From positions 21,999 to 85,998 of the forward strand of contig NZ_LMEF01000008.1 in the NCBI RefSeq assembly GCF_001427905.1: a DNA stretch of 64,000 nt, read 5' to 3'. This DNA comes from Flavobacterium sp. Root420 (GTDB lineage Bacteria > Bacteroidota > Bacteroidia > Flavobacteriales > Flavobacteriaceae). Both the position numbers and the translations under genes were made by a program. Of this stretch, positions 8,053 through 15,936 are shown piece after piece. The notes below the pieces were generated by a model. It was not told where the DNA came from, ran no database searches, and saw only the letters and a list, made by a program, of their open reading frames with translations. Each line of letters opens with the position of its first letter. Positions within the stretch are counted from its first letter, which is position 1.

Positions 8053-9855
8053 ATGGGTTTAGTTACCGCGAAAGAAGTTGCAAAGGCAATAAATGTTGAT
8101 AAGTACGGAGTTTTCGGTACTTTTTCAGGCTGGATTCTTATGAAGGTTCTTAAGATCTCTACCCTTAATAAAATTTACGATCACAATAAACATTTAGAGG
8201 ATCTTGCGTTTTTAAACGGAATTTTGGATGAGATGGAAATCAAATTTGAAATTCCTGAAGAAGATTTAAAACGTTTACCAAAAGATGGTGCTTATATTAC
8301 CATCTCAAATCATCCGCTTGGAGGGATTGACGGTATTTTGTTGTTGAAATTAATGTTGGAAAGAGAACCAAATTTCAAAATCATCGCCAACTTTTTATTA
8401 CACCGAATTGTTCCGCTTAAAAAATACATCATGCCGGTTAATCCTTTTGAAAACCATAAGGATGCCAAATCAAGCGTGGTGGGAATTAAGGAAACTTTGC
8501 GCCACTTAAGTGATGGAAAACCTTTGGGAATTTTCCCTGCCGGGGAAGTTTCGACTTATAAAGACGGGAAATTAGTTGTTGATAAACCTTGGGAAGAGGG
8601 TGCTTTGAAGTTAATCAGAAAAGCAAAAGTTCCGGTTGTACCGATTTATTTCCACGCTAAAAACAGCAAATTATTCTATTGGCTTTCTAAAATTGATGAT
8701 ACTTTGCGTACTGCAAAACTGCCTTCTGAATTGTTAACCCAAAAAGATCGTGTCATTAAAGTTCGTATTGGTAAACCGATCTCCGTAAACGAACAAAACG
8801 AAATTGAATCATTTGAAGAGTATTCAGAATTCTTAAGAAAGAAAACGTATATGCTTGCCAATCCATTTGAAAAGGACAGCAAACTGATTGATACTGCAAG
8901 TTTAAAAATACCAAAAGCGCCTAAAAAAATCGTAACTCCTGCCAGCGAATCAAAAATGATTGCTGAAGTTGATGCTTTAAGAAATAGTGATTGCCGTTTG
9001 CTGCAAAGTAAAAACTACGAAGTATTTTTTGCAACAGCAAAATCTATTCCGAATGTATTGCATGAAATTGGCCGTTTACGTGAAATTACTTTCCGTGAAG
9101 TGGGCGAAGGAACCAATGAATCTATCGACATCGATAAATTTGACCAATATTACCACCATATGTTTTTATGGGATGATGAAACCAAGAAAATTGCTGGTGC
9201 TTACCGCATGGGATTGGGTTCTGAAATTTATCCGAAATACGGAATTGAAGGTTTTTATCTTAATGATCTTTTTAGATTCGAACCAGAATTGCATGATATG
9301 ATGCACAAATCGATCGAAATGGGTCGTGCGTTTATCGTAAAAGAATATCAGCAAAAACCAATGCCTTTATTCTTATTATGGAAAGGAATTATCCATACTA
9401 CTTTGCGTTATCCTGAACACAAATATTTGTTAGGTGGTGTAAGTATTAGTAATCAATTTTCAGATTTCTCTAAGTCATTAATGATTGAGTTTATGAAATC
9501 GAATTATTACGATCCTTATATTGCACAATATATTCATCCGAAGAAAGCTTATAAAGTAAAACTGAAAGATGCCGATAAAGATTTTATTTTTGATGAAGCG
9601 GAATCAGATTTAAATAAATTTGATAAAATCATTGACGAATTAGAACCAGGTAATTTACGTTTGCCTGTTTTAATTAAGAAATACATCAAGCAAAATGCGC
9701 GTGTTGTAGCTTTTAATGTCGATCCTTTATTTAACAATGCTATTGACGGTTTAATGTATATCAGGATCGCCGATATTCCGGAGAGCACTATGAAACCTGT
9801 TATTGAAGAATTTCAAATAGAATTAGAACGAAAATTATCTGAGAAAGAAGATTAA
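8053..9855 (+). CDS. olsF: Two-domain acyltransferase, OlsF-like (amino lipid synthesis)
   Basis: The first ~280 residues are a PlsC-type glycerolipid acyltransferase with SNHPLGGIDG. Here the His and Asp are five residues apart rather than the usual four. GIFPAGEVS and VPVVPIYFHAKNS are also present. The second half (from about residue 310) is a GNAT-fold N-acyltransferase of the OlsB/hemolysin type (RLREITFREVGEGTNESID, YRMGLG, IEMGRAFIVKEYQQKP). This order matches OlsF, the bifunctional enzyme making ornithine lipids in Serratia and Bacteroidota. Related enzymes make glycine lipids, so the amino acid is uncertain. No partner genes surround it. Confidence 0.82.
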   Translation: MGLVTAKEVAKAINVDKYGVFGTFSGWILMKVLKISTLNKIYDHNKHLEDLAFLNGILDEMEIKFEIPEEDLKRLPKDGAYITISNHPLGGIDGILLLKLMLEREPNFKIIANFLLHRIVPLKKYIMPVNPFENHKDAKSSVVGIKETLRHLSDGKPLGIFPAGEVSTYKDGKLVVDKPWEEGALKLIRKAKVPVVPIYFHAKNSKLFYWLSKIDDTLRTAKLPSELLTQKDRVIKVRIGKPISVNEQNEIESFEEYSEFLRKKTYMLANPFEKDSKLIDTASLKIPKAPKKIVTPASESKMIAEVDALRNSDCRLLQSKNYEVFFATAKSIPNVLHEIGRLREITFREVGEGTNESIDIDKFDQYYHHMFLWDDETKKIAGAYRMGLGSEIYPKYGIEGFYLNDLFRFEPELHDMMHKSIEMGRAFIVKEYQQKPMPLFLLWKGIIHTTLRYPEHKYLLGGVSISNQFSDFSKSLMIEFMKSNYYDPYIAQYIHPKKAYKVKLKDADKDFIFDEAESDLNKFDKIIDELEPGNLRLPVLIKKYIKQNARVVAFNVDPLFNNAIDGLMYIRIADIPESTMKPVIEEFQIELERKLSEKED

Positions 9856-9875
9856 TTGTGATTCGATATAAAAAG

Positions 9876-9911
9876 AAAATCCCGTTAGTAAAAAATTACT
9901 AACGGGATTTT
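9876..9911. terminator. Bidirectional terminator
   Basis: A perfect 16-base stem (AAAATCCCGTTAGTAA and its complement, 9876-9891 and 9896-9911) with a 4-base loop is flanked by A and T runs. It sits between the convergent genes ending at 9855 and 9919 and can serve both. Confidence 0.9.
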
Positions 9912-9918
9912 TTATATT

Positions 9919-10182
9919 CTAAAACCAGGGTTTTCTACCAACCTGATACGTTTGGTAAAACTCTTCGTCGGTCTTTGTTAGATAAAGAATCCCTTCTATA
10001 AGTCCTATTAAACTACCTAGTCCGCATAAAAGATTAAGAAGTATTTGAATTATTCCTTCTTTGGTGTAACCTAAATAGAATTTATGAATTCCTAAAGCTC
10101 CTAGTAAAATTCCAAAAATTCCAGCAACAACTTTTTTATTTTCTGGCTTAGGAGTTCCAAACTCTGATTGTGTATTTTCCAT
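9919..10182 (-). CDS. TM2-domain membrane protein (copy B)
   Basis: An 87-residue protein with two membrane helices joined by a short turn: the TM2 domain (GILLGALGIHKFYLGYTKEG, then a Gly-rich second helix ending in IEGILYLTKTDEEFYQTYQVG). A short polar N-terminus precedes it. It is a clear paralog of the next gene upstream (10260-10538). The function of bacterial TM2 proteins is not known. It is third in a DUF805-TM2-TM2 run, but a hairpin at 10225-10250 may lower its expression relative to copy A. Confidence 0.88.
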   Translation of the reverse strand: MENTQSEFGTPKPENKKVVAGIFGILLGALGIHKFYLGYTKEGIIQILLNLLCGLGSLIGLIEGILYLTKTDEEFYQTYQVGRKPWF

Positions 10183-10224
10183 AATCTTAATTTAAATTTT
10201 AAAATCAATTATCATTAAAAAGAA

Positions 10225-10250
10225 AACCCATCCGCCATTGCAGATGGGAT
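10225..10250 (-). terminator. Hairpin between the two TM2 genes
   Basis: ACCCATC at 10226-10232 pairs with GATGGG at 10243-10248, with A-rich and T-rich flanks. It lies just after the stop of TM2 copy A and before copy B, so it could be an intra-operon attenuator or end the first transcript. Confidence 0.6.
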
Positions 10251-10259
10251 TTTTTTGTT

Positions 10260-10538
10260 TTAGAACCAGCCTTTTTTTCCTACTTGATAAGTCTGATAAA
10301 ATTCTTCGTCTGTTTTCGTCAGGTAAATAATTCCCTCAATGAAGCCTATTAAACTTCCGATTCCACAAGTAACCAAAGTGATTACTATTTGAATAATCCC
10401 TTCTTGTGTATATCCTAAGATGAATTTATGTATTCCAAATCCTCCTAATAAAATACCTAGAACTCCGGCAACAACTTTTTTATTCTCTTGTGTTGGAGTT
10501 GATGGTGTGTTCCAAGCTTCTGGTTTTGTATTTTCCAT
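10260..10538 (-). CDS. TM2-domain membrane protein (copy A)
   Basis: This 92-residue protein shares nearly all of its TM2 core with the neighbour at 9919-10182 (ENKKVVAG(V/I)LGILLG, GIHKF, LTKTDEEFYQTYQVG). The N-terminus is slightly longer and Pro/Thr-rich (NTPSTPTQENKK). Two hydrophobic helices are expected to place it in the inner membrane. It starts 17 bases after the DUF805 gene, so the two are likely one transcript. No enzymatic residues stand out. Confidence 0.88.
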   Translation of the reverse strand: MENTKPEAWNTPSTPTQENKKVVAGVLGILLGGFGIHKFILGYTQEGIIQIVITLVTCGIGSLIGFIEGIIYLTKTDEEFYQTYQVGKKGWF

Positions 10539-10554
10539 TTTTATTTATTGTAAA

Positions 10555-10980
10555 TTATTGTAATTCAACGTTTCCGATTTCATTAATTTCTTCAATTTCA
10601 TTTTTTGGATCATTTCCATAATAGTTTTCACCTGAATCTCCTTCTGTGAATAACAGTACCAAAATCCAAATTGGACCAACTAATGGAATCATAGCTACCA
10701 AAATAGTCCAGCCACTTTTACCAATATCGTGCATTCTTCGAACTGAAACTGCCAAAGACGGAACCATTGTTCCTAGTGCATAAAGCATAAGTAAGCCATA
10801 AGCTAAACCAAGAGCCAAAGGGCCATTATCTGTAGCCGCGTATATAATAACTCCTAAAACAACAAACAATAAAAAGATAATTGTACTAGCCAAACGGAAA
10901 TACCAATATTCACTTCTTCTGGCTCTTCCTCTGAAATTTGCATAGTTTTCGAAAACTACTTTTTTGTACCATTCAATCAT
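10555..10980 (-). CDS. DUF805 membrane protein
   Basis: A 141-residue integral membrane protein with the DUF805 pattern: N-terminal aromatic segment MIEWYKKVVFENYANFRGRA followed by RRSEYW, about four membrane helices, the signature VSVRRMHDIGKSGW, and a closing motif GENYYGNDPKNE. The family is widespread and its biochemical role is unknown. As first gene of the DUF805-TM2-TM2 set, it probably carries the promoter for all three, but I could not identify a convincing -7 box in the A/T-rich 200 bases upstream. Confidence 0.9.
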   Translation of the reverse strand: MIEWYKKVVFENYANFRGRARRSEYWYFRLASTIIFLLFVVLGVIIYAATDNGPLALGLAYGLLMLYALGTMVPSLAVSVRRMHDIGKSGWTILVAMIPLVGPIWILVLLFTEGDSGENYYGNDPKNEIEEINEIGNVELQ

Positions 10981-11192
10981 AATTAATAAAATTAGTTAGT
11001 TAAACCCTACTCTTTTTAGGATTTTCGGCCGCTCCTCTCTAAAAATTTTGTTAAAAATTTTCCGAACAATATTAGAAAAAAATAATCTTAAAAACTAATT
11101 CCGAATGTTACTTTTAAAGAAAAGACTTATTATTAAAAACTAAATTCATTTTACAGAAAAAATACAACTCCTTAAGTCTTAGCCACATTGGG

Positions 11193-12140
11193 CTATTGAG
11201 CATAAACTGCTTTGATTTTATCTACAATAACCTGTGCCAAACGTTCATGACTTTCAAAAGTCCAGCCTGCAATGTGTGGTGTTAGTAAAACATTTTTAGC
11301 TTCTAATAAATATTGAAAAGCTTCCGGCGTATTTTTATCCTGAAAAAGGGTTTCAAAAGATAATTTCTCATACTCCAAAACATCTAAACCTGCCCCCAGA
11401 ATCTTTTTAGACTTCATGGCTTCAACCAAATCCGCTGTAACGATATTTTTACCACGCGAAGTATTAATGATCCAAAATGGCTTTGCAAATGCATTTATAA
11501 AAACTGCATTTACCATTTTGTCCGTTTCTGGTGTCCACGGAAGATGTAAACTCAAAACATCAGTTCTTTTTTGTAATTCTTCCAAAGAGACTTGCGTGGC
11601 ATTTTCGTCACCTACATTGTCCAGAATATCGTAAAATAAGACATCAACATCAAAACCGCGAAGTTTTTTGGCAAAAGCTTTTCCCATATTTCCATAACCA
11701 ATAATCCCGACCGTTTTTCCGTCGAGTTCATGACCGCGATTGCTTTCACGATTCCAATGGCCGGCTCTTATTTCGGCGTCAGCCTGATTCAGATTATTAA
11801 AAAGAGATAAAATTACACCTAACGAATGTTCTGCAACAGCGTTGCGATTACCTTCAGGGGCAGCAATTAAATGGATTCCTTTTGTCTCGGCATAATCGCA
11901 ATCGATACTTTCTAAACCCGCGCCAACTCTGGCAATAAACTGTAAATTGGCTCCTTTATCTAAAAACGTTTTGTCGATTTTAAAACGGCTTCTGATTACG
12001 ATTCCGTTATAATCCTGAATTTTAGCTTCAATTTCTTCCTTTGAAGATTTAAAATCGGCGTGGTTCTCAAAACCGGCTTCTTCAAGTTGTTGCCAAAGAA
12101 TAGGATTGTTGCTGTCAATATGTAGAATTTTTACACTCAT
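11193..12140 (-). CDS. D-2-hydroxyacid dehydrogenase
   Basis: An NAD-dependent dehydrogenase of the SerA/D-lactate family. The Rossmann motif GIIGYGNMGKAF lies near residue 145, and the catalytic Arg (INTSRGKNIV) and His (LTPHIAGWT) are present. At 315 residues it lacks the C-terminal ACT domain of full-length SerA, so it could be a short phosphoglycerate dehydrogenase or another 2-hydroxyacid dehydrogenase. The ATG at 12140 (MSVKILHIDSN) is preferred because the longer frame adds a non-conserved hydrophobic stub. No serC or other serine gene is adjacent. Confidence 0.9.
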   Translation of the reverse strand: MSVKILHIDSNNPILWQQLEEAGFENHADFKSSKEEIEAKIQDYNGIVIRSRFKIDKTFLDKGANLQFIARVGAGLESIDCDYAETKGIHLIAAPEGNRNAVAEHSLGVILSLFNNLNQADAEIRAGHWNRESNRGHELDGKTVGIIGYGNMGKAFAKKLRGFDVDVLFYDILDNVGDENATQVSLEELQKRTDVLSLHLPWTPETDKMVNAVFINAFAKPFWIINTSRGKNIVTADLVEAMKSKKILGAGLDVLEYEKLSFETLFQDKNTPEAFQYLLEAKNVLLTPHIAGWTFESHERLAQVIVDKIKAVYAQ

Positions 12141-12196
12141 GTCTAAAATTTTTATTATGCTAATGAAAAACAAAAATACAGCTTATTTTATTTTAA

Positions 12197-12272
12197 TCTC
12201 GCAAAGTCGCAGAGGCGCAAAGAAAAATGACTTAAGAAAAACTAAACTTTGCAGCTTGGCTACTTTGCGAGA
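12197..12272. repeat. 26+26 base imperfect inverted repeat (CGCAAAG words)
   Basis: Arms 12197-12222 and 12247-12272 share TCTCGCAAAGT at the outer end and GCAAAG at the inner end, with mismatches between. It lies between the divergent dehydrogenase and nhaA genes, so it is not a normal terminator position. Confidence 0.55.
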
Positions 12273-12407
12273 ATAATTAAAACCAAACTTTAAAAGTCTT
12301 AACCTTTGTCGGAATTTTTTATTGCTTATATTTTTTTTAACTTTGAAAATAACTCCGCTGAGAATTCTTTCCGATATTCATCTTCAAATCAGCTTAAATT
12401 CTCACCA

Positions 12408-13550
12408 ATGAAATTGACTAAAACTTTTAAATCCTTTTTTGCTAACGAAAAATCGGGAGGGCTGTTATTGCTTTTTGTTACTATTATTTCGCTTTATCTT
12501 GCCAATTCCTCTTTTCAGACTGAATATATAGCTTTTTGGGAAAAAGATTTAGGCGGACATTCCATCACACACTGGATCAATGACGGATTAATGACAATTT
12601 TCTTCTTGTTGATTGGTTTAGAATTGGAACGCGAAATTTACCATGGAGAATTATCGAGTATTAAAAATGCCTCCTTACCCTTAATGGCAGCTTTAGGCGG
12701 AATGTTGGTTCCTGCGGGAATATTTTTAGCCTTGAACTATGGAACTTCAACTCAAAATGGAGCCGGAATTCCGATGGCAACAGACATTGCGTTTGCAATT
12801 GGAATTTTGTCATTGTTAGGAAACAAGGTTCCGCCTTCACTAAAAGTATTTTTAACCGCCTTGGCTGTTATTGACGATTTGGGCGCTATCATTGTAATTG
12901 CCATTTTTTATACCACTTCAATTTCTTTCGCCAATCTTGCCATTGCTTTAGGAATTTGGGCAGTCTTATTTGTTTTCAACCGAATGAAAGTCCACAATCT
13001 GATTCCGTATTTAATTGGGGGAATTGCTATGTGGTATTTTATGCTCAATTCTGGTGTTCACGCTACGATTACGGGCGTAATATTGGCATTTGTAATTCCG
13101 TTTGGGGATGGTGGCGAAAAATCAATTTCACATAAACTGGAACACTTTTTACATAAACCTGTAGCTTTTGTAATACTGCCATTGTTTGCTGTCGCCAATA
13201 CTTGCATTGCAATTGGCTCTGACTGGCATCAGGGATTAAATCATTCTAATACTTACGGAATTATTCTAGGACTTGTTATTGGTAAACCATTAGGGATTTT
13301 GCTTTTCTCTTTTATGGGTGTAAGTGCCGGTTATTGCGTTTTACCAAAAAAATTAAAATGGACTCATATTTTAGGTGCCGGAATGTTGGGCGGAATTGGT
13401 TTTACGATGTCAATCTTCATTACCATTTTGGCCTTCAAAGATCCTGAGACTATTGTTTTTTCCAAAATTGCCATTTTGATTGCTTCTGTACTTTCCGGAA
13501 TTTTCGGATTTGTTTATTTGAAGTATGTTTTGTCTAAGAAAACCACTTAA
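12408..13550 (+). CDS. nhaA: Na+/H+ antiporter NhaA
   Basis: NhaA exports sodium in exchange for protons across the inner membrane. The hallmark pair of transport aspartates is seen in LAVIDDLGAIIVIA. Other family stretches are HWINDGLMTIFFLLIGLELERE, PMATDIAFAIGILSLLG and GAGMLGGIGFTMSIFI. About 11-12 membrane helices are visible in 380 residues, the normal size. The ATG at 12408 (MKLTKTFKSFF) is chosen over the upstream TTG, which would add 34 unconserved residues. A small lipoprotein gene begins 5 bases after the stop. Confidence 0.96.
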   Translation: MKLTKTFKSFFANEKSGGLLLLFVTIISLYLANSSFQTEYIAFWEKDLGGHSITHWINDGLMTIFFLLIGLELEREIYHGELSSIKNASLPLMAALGGMLVPAGIFLALNYGTSTQNGAGIPMATDIAFAIGILSLLGNKVPPSLKVFLTALAVIDDLGAIIVIAIFYTTSISFANLAIALGIWAVLFVFNRMKVHNLIPYLIGGIAMWYFMLNSGVHATITGVILAFVIPFGDGGEKSISHKLEHFLHKPVAFVILPLFAVANTCIAIGSDWHQGLNHSNTYGIILGLVIGKPLGILLFSFMGVSAGYCVLPKKLKWTHILGAGMLGGIGFTMSIFITILAFKDPETIVFSKIAILIASVLSGIFGFVYLKYVLSKKTT

Positions 13551-13555
13551 CTTCA

Positions 13556-14071
13556 ATGAAATCAACTTATAAAATCTTTTATACTATTTTCTCTATTATA
13601 CTAATTTCAGCTTGTACCAATAAAAAAGCAGAAACTGTAGTAGAGAAAAATATTCCTAAAGTCGAGATGTCTCTTCAAACAAATAAAAACGAAGAATCAA
13701 TTGAAGGAATTTATAAAACAGCTGAATGTGACATTTCTGTAGAAATAACAAAGACCAAAGACGGATATCAATACTTCTTAAAAACAAATACTCGTAGAGC
13801 AAAAGGCAAGGCTATTTTTTCTAAAAATGAATCGGACGAAAAATATTTGTTTTTGGAAGGAATAAAATGGGATGAATATGAAGGAGATATCAGCAATCAG
13901 GAAAACGATTCAATTACAGAATCAGAACCAAAAGAATTAGAAATACCAGTTGGAATTGACGCAAGCTATGTAAAAGACACACTTACAATTCAAAATTATG
14001 GCAATTCTACGAATTCTTATACTAAGATTTCAGAATGTGGTTTGAAATATATTCAACTTATAAAAAAGTAA
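13556..14071 (+). CDS. Hypothetical lipoprotein
   Basis: The N-terminus is a lipoprotein signal with a good lipobox (ILISAC, Cys near residue 20). The mature protein is about 150 residues, mostly polar, with the pattern GIYKTAECDISVEITKTKDGYQYFL and later KDTLTIQNYGNS...YTKISECG. This suggests a small beta-rich domain with two conserved Cys that could pair. I do not recognise a characterised family. It follows nhaA by 5 bases and could be co-transcribed with it. Confidence 0.75.
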   Translation: MKSTYKIFYTIFSIILISACTNKKAETVVEKNIPKVEMSLQTNKNEESIEGIYKTAECDISVEITKTKDGYQYFLKTNTRRAKGKAIFSKNESDEKYLFLEGIKWDEYEGDISNQENDSITESEPKELEIPVGIDASYVKDTLTIQNYGNSTNSYTKISECGLKYIQLIKK

Positions 14072-14114
14072 AATTCCAATTTTTTTAAATAACCAAATTC
14101 CAATTTTACTTTAA

Positions 14115-14522
14115 ATGAAAAGAATTAATCAAATACTTTTTTCTTCAATAGTAGTGATCATTTTGCTTGTTGGGTTGATATTTTATCAAATGAAAACATC
14201 TAAACCAGAAAATCCAGGCTGTGCAACACAAGATCGCCCAAAAGATTTCTGCGGAACACATAAATTCACAGAAAACGGTGAGAAAGGAAAAGAAATCTTC
14301 AATTCAAATTGCGCTGCTTGCCATAAAAAAGACGCAAAATCTACTGGACCGGCACTTAGAAAAATAGACTCTTTGATTTATATAAAATGGCTAACTAATA
14401 AAGAAAATAAAATTGACAGCAACAAAGTTGAATTATATGGAATTGATTATCATAAAATGGTATTCTCGAAAACTTTAGACGAAAATCAAATTGCTGGTTT
14501 AATAGAATACTGTAATAACTAA
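14115..14522 (+). CDS. Membrane-anchored c-type cytochrome
   Basis: The protein has one N-terminal membrane helix (about residues 8-24) and a periplasmic haem c domain. The haem-binding motif CAACH is at residues 66-70. A possible axial Met occurs in YHKMVFSKTLDENQ, and the C-terminal helix fits a class I cytochrome. Two extra Cys (near residues 36 and 46) precede the haem motif. At 135 residues it is a single-haem electron carrier. No oxidase or dehydrogenase partner is adjacent, so its redox partner is unknown. Confidence 0.88.
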   Translation: MKRINQILFSSIVVIILLVGLIFYQMKTSKPENPGCATQDRPKDFCGTHKFTENGEKGKEIFNSNCAACHKKDAKSTGPALRKIDSLIYIKWLTNKENKIDSNKVELYGIDYHKMVFSKTLDENQIAGLIEYCNN

Positions 14523-14540
14523 CTTTAAAACTTACTTATT

Positions 14541-14840
14541 ATGATTGCAAGAATCTGGCACGGAAAAACAAAAGTGGAAGATTACGAGGTTTACACCGAA
14601 TTTCTACAAAAAACCGCTATTCCTGATTATTCAAAAACACCCGGTTTTATAAAATTATCCTTTTTAAGAAATATCAAAAACAATGAAGGTCATTTTACTT
14701 TGATCACGTATTGGGAGAATCTCGAAGTAATTAAAAATTTTGCCGGAGAAGACTTTAAAAAAGCGAAATATTACCCTGAGGATGTTCATTTTCTTTTAGA
14801 ATTTGAAGAAAAGGTTGAGCATTTTGAGGTTTTTAGTTGA
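14541..14840 (+). CDS. Antibiotic biosynthesis monooxygenase-like protein
   Basis: A 99-residue protein with the ferredoxin-like ABM fold: MIARIWHGKTKVEDYEVYTEFL, TPGFIKLSFLRN, FTLITYWENLEVIKNFAGED. Members include small monooxygenases, haem-degrading enzymes and stress proteins, so the name is only a fold assignment. It starts 18 bases after the cytochrome gene and may share its transcript. A strong hairpin lies downstream. Confidence 0.78.
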   Translation: MIARIWHGKTKVEDYEVYTEFLQKTAIPDYSKTPGFIKLSFLRNIKNNEGHFTLITYWENLEVIKNFAGEDFKKAKYYPEDVHFLLEFEEKVEHFEVFS

Positions 14841-14866
14841 TTAAAACTCTAATTATCACGTAACAT

Positions 14867-14964
14867 TGTCATTTCGACGAAGGAGAAATCACACTAGAAA
14901 CTCCGCAATCAAAATCGTCGATCTTTGGCGAGCCACGTGTGTGATTTCTCCTCCGTCGAAATAA
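14867..14964. repeat. MITE/REP-like element with 28-base terminal inverted repeats
   Basis: Arms 14867-14894 and 14937-14964 match at 26 of 28 positions around a 42-base loop. The core words are TCATTTCGACGAAGGAGAAA and GTGTGATTTCTCCTCCGTCG. From memory, very similar units are scattered through many flavobacterial genomes. No coding capacity is seen. Confidence 0.7.
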
Positions 14965-14977
14965 CAAAAAACCGAGT

Positions 14978-15045
14978 ATTCCAATATAAAAAATTCCAAA
15001 TCCCAACGATAAAACATTGGAATTTGGAATTTTTTATATTGGAAT
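14978..15045. terminator. Perfect 24-base inverted repeat, bidirectional terminator
   Basis: Arms 14978-15001 and 15022-15045 are perfectly complementary and the stem extends inward by several more pairs. It is built from the word TTCCAAATT. It lies between the convergent ABM gene and proC and ends 15 bases from the proC stop, as expected for a shared terminator. Confidence 0.75.
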
Positions 15046-15059
15046 TTCTTTTTTAAAGT

Positions 15060-15836
15060 TTATCCCTTAATCTGTTTCAAAGAAGTCTTAATTCCCTTTA
15101 TTAAAGATGAACTAAAACCATTGTGCTCCATTTCATTCAAACCAACGATTGTACAGCCCTGAGGCGTGGTTACACGGTCGATTAATTGTTCCGGATGCAC
15201 TTTTTCCTCTAACAACATTTTTGCAGCTCCTTTTACGGTTTGTGCTGCAATTGCCAAAGCTGTCTGCGAATCAAAACCAATTTCGATTCCGGCTTGCATA
15301 GACGCACGTATATATCGTAAGGCATAAGCCGTTCCGCACGCTCCAAGAACTGTGGCCGCATCCATTAATTTTTCGTCAATAACCGGAGCTGTTCCTAAAT
15401 CCTGGAACAAATCAACAATTGGCAACGCTTTTTCTCTGTCTTTTTCAGGAAAAGAAATACAAGTCGCTGATTCACCAAATTGCGCTGCTATATTCGGCAT
15501 GATTCGGATTACCGGATATTCATTATTTGTTTTAGATTGAAGCACATCAAGGGACAAACCGCTTACTGCAGAAGCAATCGTTTTGCCTTTGATTACCGGT
15601 AAAATTTCAGCAAAAACAGTATCAACCTGATACGGTTTAATAGTTAAAATTACCACATCAGCTTCCTGAATATTGTGTTTATTATCATTAGAAACCGTAA
15701 TTCCGTATTCTGTTAAATATTGAATACTGGCAGTGTTTCTTCTTGTTACTGTAACCTGATTGTTTTTGGAGAATTTGGCAATTCCCAAGGCAATAGAAAC
15801 CCCTAGATTCCCTCCTCCAATTATATGTACTTTCAT
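15060..15836 (-). CDS. proC: Pyrroline-5-carboxylate reductase
   Basis: The enzyme makes proline from pyrroline-5-carboxylate with NAD(P)H. The Rossmann motif IIGGGNLGVSIA opens the protein. Family regions VVILTIKPYQV, RIMPNIAAQFGESAT and the C-terminal signature TPQGCTIVGLNEMEHNG follow. At 258 residues it is close to the usual 260-280. No other proline gene is adjacent. It is separated from mgtE by about 100 bases, so its transcription may be independent. Confidence 0.94.
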   Translation of the reverse strand: MKVHIIGGGNLGVSIALGIAKFSKNNQVTVTRRNTASIQYLTEYGITVSNDNKHNIQEADVVILTIKPYQVDTVFAEILPVIKGKTIASAVSGLSLDVLQSKTNNEYPVIRIMPNIAAQFGESATCISFPEKDREKALPIVDLFQDLGTAPVIDEKLMDAATVLGACGTAYALRYIRASMQAGIEIGFDSQTALAIAAQTVKGAAKMLLEEKVHPEQLIDRVTTPQGCTIVGLNEMEHNGFSSSLIKGIKTSLKQIKG

Positions 15837-15936
15837 TGCTTATTTATTGGCTGGTTAATAGCATCTTTTCGGTTTGCAAATTACATAGATTTTAAGGATC
15901 TTAAATCACTGTAATCTATTAATTTGTGGCAAAAAT

